Of a DNA stretch of 6,656 nt, positions 1 to 5,721 are shown one piece after another; within the stretch, counting starts at the first letter, position 1; the number at the start of each line of letters is the position of its first letter. The notes below the pieces were generated by a model that was given only the letters and a program-made list of their open reading frames with translations, did no database searches and was not told the origin of the DNA. Source of the DNA: an uncultured Pseudomonadota bacterium (GTDB lineage: Bacteria > Myxococcota_A > UBA796 > CAJQPC01); the NCBI GenBank assembly GCA_937915955.1, contig CALGIB010000729.1, forward strand, positions 1 through 6,656, read 5' to 3'. The position numbers and the translations under genes are program-made.

Positions 1-899
1 AGATCCGGCCCACGGGCCCGCTCGATCAGCGCGCCGAGCTCGTCCTTGACCCCCAAGGCGCTCATCCGCTGGCTGGGATCGAAGGCCATCATCGCCAGCA
101 GCAGCACCTCGATCCGAGCCGCCGCGTCCGGATCCAGCGGGGTGTGCACGCGCAGGGCAGCGATCTGCTGCTGGAGGTGCGCGACGTAGGCCGACTCGGA
201 CAGCGGAGGGCGCTCGAAGCGCACACCCGAGAGGAGCTCCCACAGCGTCACGCCGAGCGAGTAGACATCCGAAGCCGGGCCCGCCGTGCCGTGCAGCCAG
301 CGCTCCGGCGCCATGTAGCGCTGGGTGCCGAACTGCACGGACTGGGTCTCGGCCTCGCGGTCGAACTCGCCCCGGGCCACGCCGAAGTCCATCACCTTCA
401 CCACCCCGCGCACGCTCAGCAGCAGGTTGGCGGGCTTGATGTCCCGGTGCACCACCCGCATCGGCTGACCGGTCTGGGGCGAGAGGTTCGTCCAGGCCGC
501 GTGCAGGGCGCTGGCGCTGCGCTCGACGATGGCCGCCGCGATGGTCAGGGGTAGCCCCGGCTCGCCGCGCTGACGCGAGTCGGCCAGCAAAGCCGTGCAG
601 TCGATGCCCTCGACGTACTCCATGAGGACCGCCGCGCGACCCTCGATCTCGGTCAGCGCGTGCACCTTGACCACGTGGTCGTGGTTGAGCTGGCTCATCA
701 GCCGAGCCTCGTCTCGGGCGCGCGCGGCGAGGTCCCGGTCGTGGGCGAGCGCCTCGTGCAGCAGCTTGACGGCCATGAGATGGACCAGGCCGCTGGGGTC
801 CCGCACCTCGGCGAGCCAGACCGCTCCAAAGCCGCCCTTGCCGAGCGCCCTGATCAAGCGGATGTCCCGCCCCGAGCTGTCCCTCAGCTCCGACTTCAT
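1..899 (-). CDS. Hanks-type serine/threonine protein kinase, N-terminal 299 residues (C-terminus outside window)
   Basis: This is a eukaryotic-like Ser/Thr kinase that would transfer phosphate from ATP to Ser or Thr of unknown targets. I translated it by hand from ATG 899-897 and found no stop before the left edge. All catalytic landmarks are present. The glycine loop GKGGFGAV is at residues 20-27, and the ATP-binding Lys is K45 in MAVK. The probable helix-C Glu is E64, and the catalytic loop HRDIKPAN is at 151-158. DFG is at 171-173, GTQRYMAPE at 191-199 and DVYSLGV at 211-217. The catalytic domain fills roughly residues 10-290, with no membrane segment in that stretch. Many bacterial relatives carry a membrane helix and a sensor or TPR region after the kinase domain, which here would lie outside the window. 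The ribosome site is weak (an AGGG just before ATG). It follows the small membrane-protein gene by 153 bases on the same strand. An active kinase is very likely; substrate and signal are unknown. Confidence 0.95.
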   Translation of the reverse strand, partial: MKSELRDSSGRDIRLIRALGKGGFGAVWLAEVRDPSGLVHLMAVKLLHEALAHDRDLAARARDEARLMSQLNHDHVVKVHALTEIEGRAAVLMEYVEGIDCTALLADSRQRGEPGLPLTIAAAIVERSASALHAAWTNLSPQTGQPMRVVHRDIKPANLLLSVRGVVKVMDFGVARGEFDREAETQSVQFGTQRYMAPERWLHGTAGPASDVYSLGVTLWELLSGVRFERPPLSESAYVAHLQQQIAALRVHTPLDPDAAARIEVLLLAMMAFDPSQRMSALGVKDELGALIERARGPD

Positions 900-934
900 C
901 GCCCTACTCTACCGAGGGGAAGGCGGGATCCCCG

Positions 935-953
935 ACCAGGCTGCGGCCCTGGT
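935..953 (-). other. Possible hairpin in the leader of the kinase gene
   Basis: The minus strand reads ACCAGG, seven bases, then CCTGGT, a perfect 6-bp stem about 36-54 bases upstream of the kinase ATG. No T-run follows, so it does not look like a classical terminator. In DNA this GC-rich such a stem may occur by chance. Confidence 0.2.
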
Positions 954-999
954 GTCCGATCCTCCCGATGTAGCGCCACTCTCGAGGACAGGAGCGCGT

Positions 1000-1016
1000 G
1001 CTCGAGCCGCTCGAGC
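1000..1016. terminator. Perfect 7-bp inverted repeat between two minus-strand genes; weak terminator candidate
   Basis: GCTCGAG-CCG-CTCGAGC forms a perfect 7-bp stem with a 3-base loop. It begins 37 bases past the stop of the 67-residue membrane protein, in the 153-base gap before the kinase gene. A Rho-independent terminator for the upstream operon would fit this place, but no T-run follows on either strand. It could equally be a binding site or chance. The rest of the gap at 900-1052 shows no recognisable promoter and no gene. Confidence 0.25.
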
Positions 1017-1052
1017 CCGGGCGCGCGGGGAGGCGCCAGGACCCGCGTCCGC

Positions 1053-1256
1053 TCAGCGCAGATGCGCCAGCTTCAGCATTCTCCCGCCCACGAGGTAGGC
1101 CAGCGCCGAGCCGACCAGCGTGCCGAACACCTGCACCGGCGACAGCACCCCGAAGGGCACGGCCAGGAGCCCGGCGAGGCCGCCCACAAAGGCGCACAGC
1201 GCCCCCAAGGACAGCGAACTGGCGAAGAGCACCGCCGCCATGCGAAGCCAGGACAT
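1053..1256 (-). CDS. Small two-helix membrane protein, 67 residues, family not recognised
   Basis: The frame runs from ATG 1256-1254 to the stop at 1053. Residues about 6-35 are continuously hydrophobic (Ala/Leu/Phe/Gly), then a short SPVQ turn, then a second hydrophobic span at about 41-58. The tail RMLKLAHLR is basic. This suggests a helical hairpin in the inner membrane with its C-terminus in the cytoplasm. The start lies 8 bases after the stop of the MopE-like lipoprotein gene, and the purine-rich AGGA overlaps that stop region, so translational coupling is likely. A second in-frame ATG lies 5 codons further in. The frame stays open upstream into the lipoprotein gene, but that extension is the lipoprotein's own sequence out of frame and is not used. 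I cannot assign a function. Position suggests a partner of the lipoprotein or of the GT-C protein. Confidence 0.6.
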   Translation of the reverse strand: MSWLRMAAVLFASSLSLGALCAFVGGLAGLLAVPFGVLSPVQVFGTLVGSALAYLVGGRMLKLAHLR

Positions 1257-1264
1257 GCCCGATC

Positions 1265-3220
1265 CTACCAGTCCGAGGTGACGACGACGCGCTGCCCGAA
1301 GGGGCCCGCGTAGCTGGTCGAGGTCGTCGGTGACGCCGTGGAGCCGTAGGCGCTGTAGGCGTCGTATACGTAGCCCTTCACGACGCCAAAGCCGCCGTCC
1401 GTGCTGAGGCCCGAGGTGGAGTAGTAGTAGGTGTTGCCGCAGTCCGCGGCGTAGGCCAGCGCGTAGTAGGTGCCGCTGCTGACCTCCAGGCCCACGTCCC
1501 CCGAGCTGTGCCAGCCCGCCGTGGTCGAGAGCTCGTCGCCGGTGGAGCTCCACTCGACCGTCCAGCTGCTGGCCGTCGCGGAGCTGGCGGAGAGCACGTA
1601 CCAGTCCAGCTGACAGCTGGCCGTGCTGGCCTGGGCGTATGCCGAGAAGCTGGCGATCGTGGTGTCCTCGTCCGCCAGCGTCACGGTGCCGAACATGCCG
1701 TAGGTGGTCCCGGTCGAGCTGCTCGTGATCGCGCCGGTCTCGAACTCGACCAGGTCGCGGCAGCCGTCGTCGTCGCAGATGAAGTTCTCGTCCGCGGACA
1801 GGCCGCTGTACTCCTCGCCCTGCCAGTCAATGTCCACGACGCTGGCCGAGGTGGCGTCGAAGTCGCAGTTCGTGCCGCGCAGCTCGGCGCCCGTGTAGAC
1901 CGAGTACAGCGCCCCGTAGGAGCCTCCCCCGCTGTGGCTGTCGAAGCCCAGGCCCGCGCTGGAGCTGTCGCCCACGCACTCGACGGTGGAGTAGGTGTAG
2001 ACCAGTCCGACGTCGATGCCGTTGCCGGAGGTCGTGCTGTTCGAGCTCACCGAGGTGTCCTCGAGGTAGAGCTCACTGCCGATGGAGCCGTAGTATGCGT
2101 AGAACAGGCCGCCGTAGCTGCTGGCCACGTTGGACTCGAGGAAGGAGTCGTAGAACTCCGCGGTGGCGTCCCGAAGCCAGATCCCGGCGCCGTGGGTGCC
2201 GGTGTTGTTCGAAAGGGTGACCGCGTCCGCGACCAGCGAGCACTCGCTGTTCAAGCCGATGCCGCCGCCGTAGTAAGGGGACGCGTTGCTGTCGACGACC
2301 ACGTTGTCGAGCCGCACCGAGCTGGCGGCGTCGCAGCCCAGGCCGCCGCCGCCGGAGTTGCTGCTCAGCACGGTGACGTCGCCATAGCCGTTCTGCAGCG
2401 TGAGGTCCGCCAGGCTCACCTCCAGGCCGTCGGTCTCGATGGCGACGACCGAGCCCATGGCCGCGCCGTCCAGGACGACCGCGGTCTCGTCCCCGCTGGC
2501 CCCAACGATGTCCACGTCGGCCTCGACGTCGAGGTTGACGTACCAGGTGCCCTCGCAGAGGGTCAGCGTGCCGTCGCTGCTGAGCGCCACGTCGGCGGGT
2601 GCCGACGAGGTGCCGGTCTGGGTCGAGGTGTAGTCGGTGAGCGTCGAGCCGTCGTCGAACAGCGCGGTGCCGTCCTCGCTGGTGCCGCTGTCGCAGTCGT
2701 CGTCGACGCCGTTGCAGAGCTCGGTCGCGGCCGGGCTGATGGAGGGGTCCGTGTCGTCGCAGTCGCTGTCGTCGCTGACGTAGTCGCTGGGCTGCGAGCA
2801 GGCGACGGTGGAGCTGGAGGCGTCGCCGTAGCCGTCGCCGTCATCGTCCAGGTACCAGGTGTCCGCGTCGAGGGCGTCGTCCTCGTCGACGTCCCCGTCG
2901 CAGTCGTCGTCGTGACCGTCGCAGTACTCGTCCGCGCCCGGGTGCACGAACTTGTCGCTGTCGTCGCAGTCGCTGGCGTCGCTCACGAAGCCGCTGGGCT
3001 GGTCGCAGCTCAGGTCCGTGGTGGCCGAGTCCCCGTAGCCGTCGTTGTCGGTGTCGGCGTACCAGGTGGCCACGTCCAGGGCCTCGTCCTCGTCGATCTC
3101 CCCGTCGCAGTCGTCGTCGTGACCGTCGCAGTACTCGTCCGCGCCAGGGAAGGTGTGCCCGTCGCTGTCGTCGCAGTCCGTGGCGTCGGTCACGGTGCCG
3201 CTGGGCTGCTCGCACTGCAC
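1265..3220 (-). CDS. MopE-module/beta-helix secreted protein, main part (in frame after the break)
   Basis: This is the larger part of a gene that begins at 3834; sense coding in this frame reaches back to about 3294. Its 651 residues begin at an internal GTG that is probably not a true start, since the frame already reads as module sequence upstream (INPES, VWYGDGDGDGYG). Residues 14-180 hold three MopE-type modules with DCDD, PGADEYC, DGHDDDCDG, the Ca-loop-like DGDGYGD and C-x-QPS. Residues about 220-490 are short beta-strand, Gly, Asn and Ser turns (LADLTLQNG, LDNVVVDSNAS, GGGIGLNSE, ADAVTLSNNT), the style of right-handed parallel beta-helix proteins. Residues about 495-651 are aromatic- and Ser/Thr-rich with C536 and C594, probably a beta-sandwich. 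No catalytic site is recognisable. The protein is very acidic. A cell-surface or adhesive role is plausible but inferred. Confidence 0.85.
   Translation of the reverse strand: MQCEQPSGTVTDATDCDDSDGHTFPGADEYCDGHDDDCDGEIDEDEALDVATWYADTDNDGYGDSATTDLSCDQPSGFVSDASDCDDSDKFVHPGADEYCDGHDDDCDGDVDEDDALDADTWYLDDDGDGYGDASSSTVACSQPSDYVSDDSDCDDTDPSISPAATELCNGVDDDCDSGTSEDGTALFDDGSTLTDYTSTQTGTSSAPADVALSSDGTLTLCEGTWYVNLDVEADVDIVGASGDETAVVLDGAAMGSVVAIETDGLEVSLADLTLQNGYGDVTVLSSNSGGGGLGCDAASSVRLDNVVVDSNASPYYGGGIGLNSECSLVADAVTLSNNTGTHGAGIWLRDATAEFYDSFLESNVASSYGGLFYAYYGSIGSELYLEDTSVSSNSTTSGNGIDVGLVYTYSTVECVGDSSSAGLGFDSHSGGGSYGALYSVYTGAELRGTNCDFDATSASVVDIDWQGEEYSGLSADENFICDDDGCRDLVEFETGAITSSSTGTTYGMFGTVTLADEDTTIASFSAYAQASTASCQLDWYVLSASSATASSWTVEWSSTGDELSTTAGWHSSGDVGLEVSSGTYYALAYAADCGNTYYYSTSGLSTDGGFGVVKGYVYDAYSAYGSTASPTTSTSYAGPFGQRVVVTSDW
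2892..2938 (-). repeat. Copy A of a 47-bp perfect direct repeat within the MopE-type modules
   Basis: These 47 bases are identical to 3099-3145, a spacing of 207 bases or 69 codons, which is the module period. They encode the core ADEYCDGHDDDCDG of the module. Flanking bases have diverged. This shows recent duplication or gene conversion between two neighbouring modules. Confidence 0.9.
3099..3145 (-). repeat. Copy B of a 47-bp perfect direct repeat within the MopE-type modules
   Basis: Identical to 2892-2938 and encoding the same ADEYCDGHDDDCDG core in the preceding module. Recombination between the two copies would remove exactly 69 codons and keep the frame, so module number could vary between strains. 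The repeat can also confuse assembly. Confidence 0.9.
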
Positions 3221-3834
3221 GAAGCTGCGGTCGACCGAGCCATATCCATCGCCGTCCCCGTCCCCGTACCAGACGCTCTCCGGGTTGATCGGCCGTCCGT
3301 GTCGTCGCAGTCCGTGGCGTCGTCCACGAAGCCGCTGCTGGGCTCGCAGGCCAGCTCGCTGACAGCGGGGTCGCCGTAGCCGTCCTCGTCCGCGTCCGCG
3401 TAGAAGGTCGCGAAGTCCACCGCCTCCTCGTCGATCACGCCGTCGCAGTCGTCGTCCTGGCCGTTGCAGACCTCGTCCGCGCCGGGGAACTGCAGCGCGT
3501 CCGCGTCGTCGCAGTCGTCCGAGCTCTCCACACCCAGCGCGACGCAGGCCCAGACCTGCTCCCCCGCGCCGTAGGTGTCGCCGTCGTCGTCCATCCAGGT
3601 GCCCACGCCGGTGCTGCTGTCCAGGCTGTCGTCCGCGTCGTCGACGAGCCCGTCGCAGTCGTTGTCGATCTCGTCGCAGACCTCGGTGGCGTCCGGGTTC
3701 ACGGCCGCGTCGGCGTCGTCGCAGTCGACGCCGTCGTCGAAGCCGTCGGCGTCCGCGTCGATGGGTAGGATCGCGCTGTCGTCGGCGCTGTCGCCACCCT
3801 TGGTGCAGGCGAGCGCGACGAGGAGAGAGAGCAT
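3190..3834 (-). CDS. MopE-module lipoprotein, N-terminal part (in frame before the break)
   Basis: This is the start of the gene continued at 3294-1265. ATG 3834-3832 is chosen because a perfect AGGAGG lies 4 bases upstream, no other start lies in frame between it and the upstream gene, and the product opens with MLSLLVALAC. That is a short hydrophobic segment ending at C10, like a lipoprotein signal, although it lacks a basic N-region and ALAC is an imperfect lipobox. Two full modules follow, with four Cys each: C38, C53, C60, C97 and C108, C123, C130, C163. A third opens at DATDCDDTD (172-180). Calcium-loop-like runs such as DADADGFDDG and DADEDGYGD lie between. After residue 180 the frame turns into Arg/Ser/Thr-rich nonsense until a stop at 3190, so only about 3295-3834 is genuine coding sequence. 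With one base added at the break the whole protein is 856 residues. The MopE-type motif is named after a Methylococcus capsulatus copper-binding protein, but most relatives have no proven metal. The gene starts 28 bases after the GT-C gene. Confidence 0.85.
   Translation of the reverse strand: MLSLLVALACTKGGDSADDSAILPIDADADGFDDGVDCDDADAAVNPDATEVCDEIDNDCDGLVDDADDSLDSSTGVGTWMDDDGDTYGAGEQVWACVALGVESSDDCDDADALQFPGADEVCNGQDDDCDGVIDEEAVDFATFYADADEDGYGDPAVSELACEPSSGFVDDATDCDDTDGRSTRRASGTGTGTAMDMARSTAASCSASSPAAP
3287..3300 (-). other. Reading-frame break (one base short) in the MopE-like lipoprotein gene
   Basis: Up to GAC at 3297-3295 the minus strand reads DATDCDDTD in one frame. From ATC at 3289-3287 it reads INPES then VWYGDGDGDGYG in another. 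Both sides are typical module sequence, so the shift lies within about ten bases. Adding one base restores a continuous frame of 857 codons including stop; for example, a third G in GACGGCCG would give DTDGPINPES. I see no X-XXY-YYZ slippery heptamer here, so programmed frameshifting is less likely than a sequencing error or a real mutation. Confidence 0.85.
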
Positions 3835-3838
3835 GAGG

Positions 3839-3844
3839 CCTCCT
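3839..3844 (-). promoter_or_regulatory. Strong ribosome binding site of the MopE-like lipoprotein gene
   Basis: AGGAGG on the minus strand lies 4 bases before ATG 3834. It is the best Shine-Dalgarno match in the window; the other starts here have weak ones. It suggests the lipoprotein is translated more strongly than its neighbours and fixes the start codon. Confidence 0.85.
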
Positions 3845-3862
3845 GATGAGCCGGAGATCCCG

Positions 3863-5686
3863 TTACTCGGGCCCTCCGAAGGGGCAGCTCACTAACCGAT
3901 ACGCGGCCAGCACGACCGGCTCAGACCCCAGCTCCACCCAGCCGTCCGTGGCCGAGGTCCCGCGCTTGAGGGCCACGGGCTCGAGCTCGCAGTCTTCGTA
4001 GGGGAAGCTCGCCCCAGGGTGCCGATCCGCCGTGCCTCGCACCACCAGGTCGCCCCCGGTCGGCTGGCCCTGGGTGTGCCCGAGCCACACGCCGGGCGTG
4101 TTCAGGCTCAGCCAGCGTCGGGTGTGCCCGTTGGGGTCCTGGCTGTCGTTCATCCAGACGCGCTGGCCCTCCTCGAGCTCTAGGTCCAGCCAGAACCCGA
4201 GCTCGTCCTGCCAGGCCCAGCGCGGCATGGGCGGCCACGCCACCCACAGGGACAGCAAGAAGACCAGGACGAGCGGGATCTGCCCCGCCAGACCGCGCCT
4301 CCAGGCCACGCCGACGCCCAGGCCCGCCAGGGCCACCCACCAGGTCTGGACCGGCAGCTGGAAGCGCAGCGGATCGGCGAAGGGCTGGGTCTTCACGGCG
4401 TAGGGCAGCAGCGCCAGGGTGCCCGCGCTGGCCAGCACACCCACGGCCGTCCAGCGCTCCTGTCGCAGCCAGACCACCAGCCCCAGCAGCGCGAGCAGGG
4501 GCACGGCGAAGGGGGTGACGTCCCAGCGCAGGGCCAGATCGACCGCCTCGGGGCCGGGGGTCAGCAGGCGCAGCAGGAAGTGGCCGTCGAGGTAGCGCTC
4601 GTACTGCATCACCCCCGAGGCGCCCTTTGCCAGCGGCAGGACCTGGGCGGCGCGCCAGCCCACCAGCGCCAGCCCGAGGGCCAGGTGCAGCCAGCGCCGA
4701 CGCCAGGCCAGCAGCCCCAGCGGGAGCAGCACAAAGGCCACCTGCAGCGGCCGCAGGTGGACCAGCAGGCCCAGGCTGCTCGCGGCGGCCAGGCCGTCGA
4801 TCTGGCCTCTCCAGCCCGGTCGGTCCGAGAGCGCCCCATAGACCGCGACCACCTGCAGCAGGCCCACGGCGACGAAGTGGATCTCCGTACCCGCCAGGGC
4901 GACGGCCAGGGGAGACAAGGCCAGCAGGACGCCAGCGCCGAAGCGCTCGACCTCGCTCGCGCCCAGCCGCTCGAGCAGGCCCACCAGGAACCACACCGTC
5001 ATCGCCGAGACGAGCAGGTTCAGGCCGAGCACCAGGCCGGGTGGGTGGCCCAGCGCGAAGCTGTAGGGCCCCATCAGGCAGGCCCAGGCCTCGCCGTAGT
5101 AGAGGTCCGGATCCAGGTGTCCGCGGGCCGAGAGCAGGCGCTCGAAGGCCGCGTCACCGCCCAGCAGCACCGTGCGCGCCGAGAGCGCCACGCGCACGCC
5201 GAAGGCCATCAGCCCGGCCCCCACCGCGTAGCGATCCCGAGGCAGGCCCAGGTGCGCGGCGAGCAGCCAGAGCAGCACCACCGCGTGCAGGGGGCGCAGG
5301 CGAAAGGGGCCCTCGGGCGCGAGCTCCAGCGCCTGCCGCGGCCGCGCCTCGATCGGACCGTCCAGCCGAACCCGATCCAGGCGCGCGCAGGCCTGATCGA
5401 CCACCTCGGGCAGGGGCTCCCAGTCGAAGCTCTCGCCCTCGCTCAGATCCCGTCGCACCCACAGGGCCAGTCCATGATCCTGGCAGACCGGATCGCCCTG
5501 GCCGGCCCGCGTGACCTCGAGGGTGAAGCGCGTCTCGGGTACCTCGAGCTGCACGCGCAGGTACTCGGCGTGCTGCTCCACGCCCAGCAGCGTGGTCTCC
5601 GAGGGCAGCGGGCCCAGCAGGTCCTCGGCGGGACCGGCCAGCGCCGCACCCAGCAGAAGCGGCCCCAGCAGCAGAGTCGGCGTCAC
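3863..5686 (-). CDS. Polytopic membrane protein, probable GT-C-type glycosyltransferase (PMT/ArnT-like), 607 residues
   Basis: It probably transfers a sugar from a polyprenyl-phosphate donor on the outer face of the inner membrane; this rests on architecture, not a proven signature. The start is GTG 5686-5684, because it opens a hydrophobic secretory segment (TLLLGPLLLGAALAGPA) and a stop lies in the leader just before it. The ribosome site is weak. Residues about 20-130 form an extracytoplasmic domain with C68 and C100. About ten to eleven membrane spans follow, near 132-148, 153-172, 214-236, 249-287, 299-329, 331-350, 392-407, 412-431, 447-462 and 469-485. The acidic, aromatic loop at 177-210 (GGDAAFE, DPDLYYGEAW) precedes the second pair of spans, where GT-C enzymes keep their catalytic acid. 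LLVHLRPLQ at 307-315 also resembles that fold. Residues about 486-607 form a second extracytoplasmic domain with C566 and C601. It lies 28 bases upstream of the lipoprotein gene. An O-antigen-ligase-like or non-enzymatic protein remains possible. Confidence 0.8.
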   Translation of the reverse strand: MTPTLLLGPLLLGAALAGPAEDLLGPLPSETTLLGVEQHAEYLRVQLEVPETRFTLEVTRAGQGDPVCQDHGLALWVRRDLSEGESFDWEPLPEVVDQACARLDRVRLDGPIEARPRQALELAPEGPFRLRPLHAVVLLWLLAAHLGLPRDRYAVGAGLMAFGVRVALSARTVLLGGDAAFERLLSARGHLDPDLYYGEAWACLMGPYSFALGHPPGLVLGLNLLVSAMTVWFLVGLLERLGASEVERFGAGVLLALSPLAVALAGTEIHFVAVGLLQVVAVYGALSDRPGWRGQIDGLAAASSLGLLVHLRPLQVAFVLLPLGLLAWRRRWLHLALGLALVGWRAAQVLPLAKGASGVMQYERYLDGHFLLRLLTPGPEAVDLALRWDVTPFAVPLLALLGLVVWLRQERWTAVGVLASAGTLALLPYAVKTQPFADPLRFQLPVQTWWVALAGLGVGVAWRRGLAGQIPLVLVFLLSLWVAWPPMPRWAWQDELGFWLDLELEEGQRVWMNDSQDPNGHTRRWLSLNTPGVWLGHTQGQPTGGDLVVRGTADRHPGASFPYEDCELEPVALKRGTSATDGWVELGSEPVVLAAYRLVSCPFGGPE

Positions 5687-5701
5687 AGCGGTTAGAGGGC
5701 C

Positions 5702-5717
5702 TCGATTCCGGGAACGA
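5702..5717. promoter_or_regulatory. Imperfect 16-bp palindrome between divergent start codons
   Basis: The sequence TCGATTCCGGGAACGA matches its own reverse complement at 12 of 16 positions. It sits inside the 35-base gap between the GTG of the GT-C gene and the ATG of the Sco gene. The position fits an operator that could affect both genes. No convincing -35 or -10 box can be read on either strand, so the promoters probably overlap the opposite coding sequence. It could be chance. Confidence 0.25.
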
Positions 5718-5721
5718 TGAC

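Noticed and set aside
144..554. A plus-strand frame of 136 codons in the kinase region
   Set aside because: The minus strand there encodes every conserved kinase motif in order; the plus frame is Arg/His/Ala-rich noise.
3287..3300. Programmed ribosomal frameshifting as the reason for the frame break
   Set aside because: No slippery heptamer or obvious downstream pseudoknot is visible, and the short product would end in meaningless sequence. An indel explains it more simply.
1508..3379. A 623-codon open frame on the plus strand, antisense to the MopE-like gene
   Set aside because: Its product is Val/Ala/Gly/Arg-rich repeats that mirror the GAC/GTC-rich module DNA. It has no start context or domain. 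Long antisense frames are expected opposite GC-rich, Asp-rich coding DNA.
2640..3780. Asp-codon runs in the module region as a CRISPR-like or satellite array
   Set aside because: The periodicity follows the protein modules (about 69 codons), spacing varies between modules, and the repeat units are coding and in frame.
4580..5695. A 371-codon plus-strand frame opposite the GT-C gene
   Set aside because: The product is Gln/Arg/His-rich low-complexity sequence without hydrophobic cores or motifs. The minus-strand frame has clear membrane spans and a signal segment, so this is a shadow.
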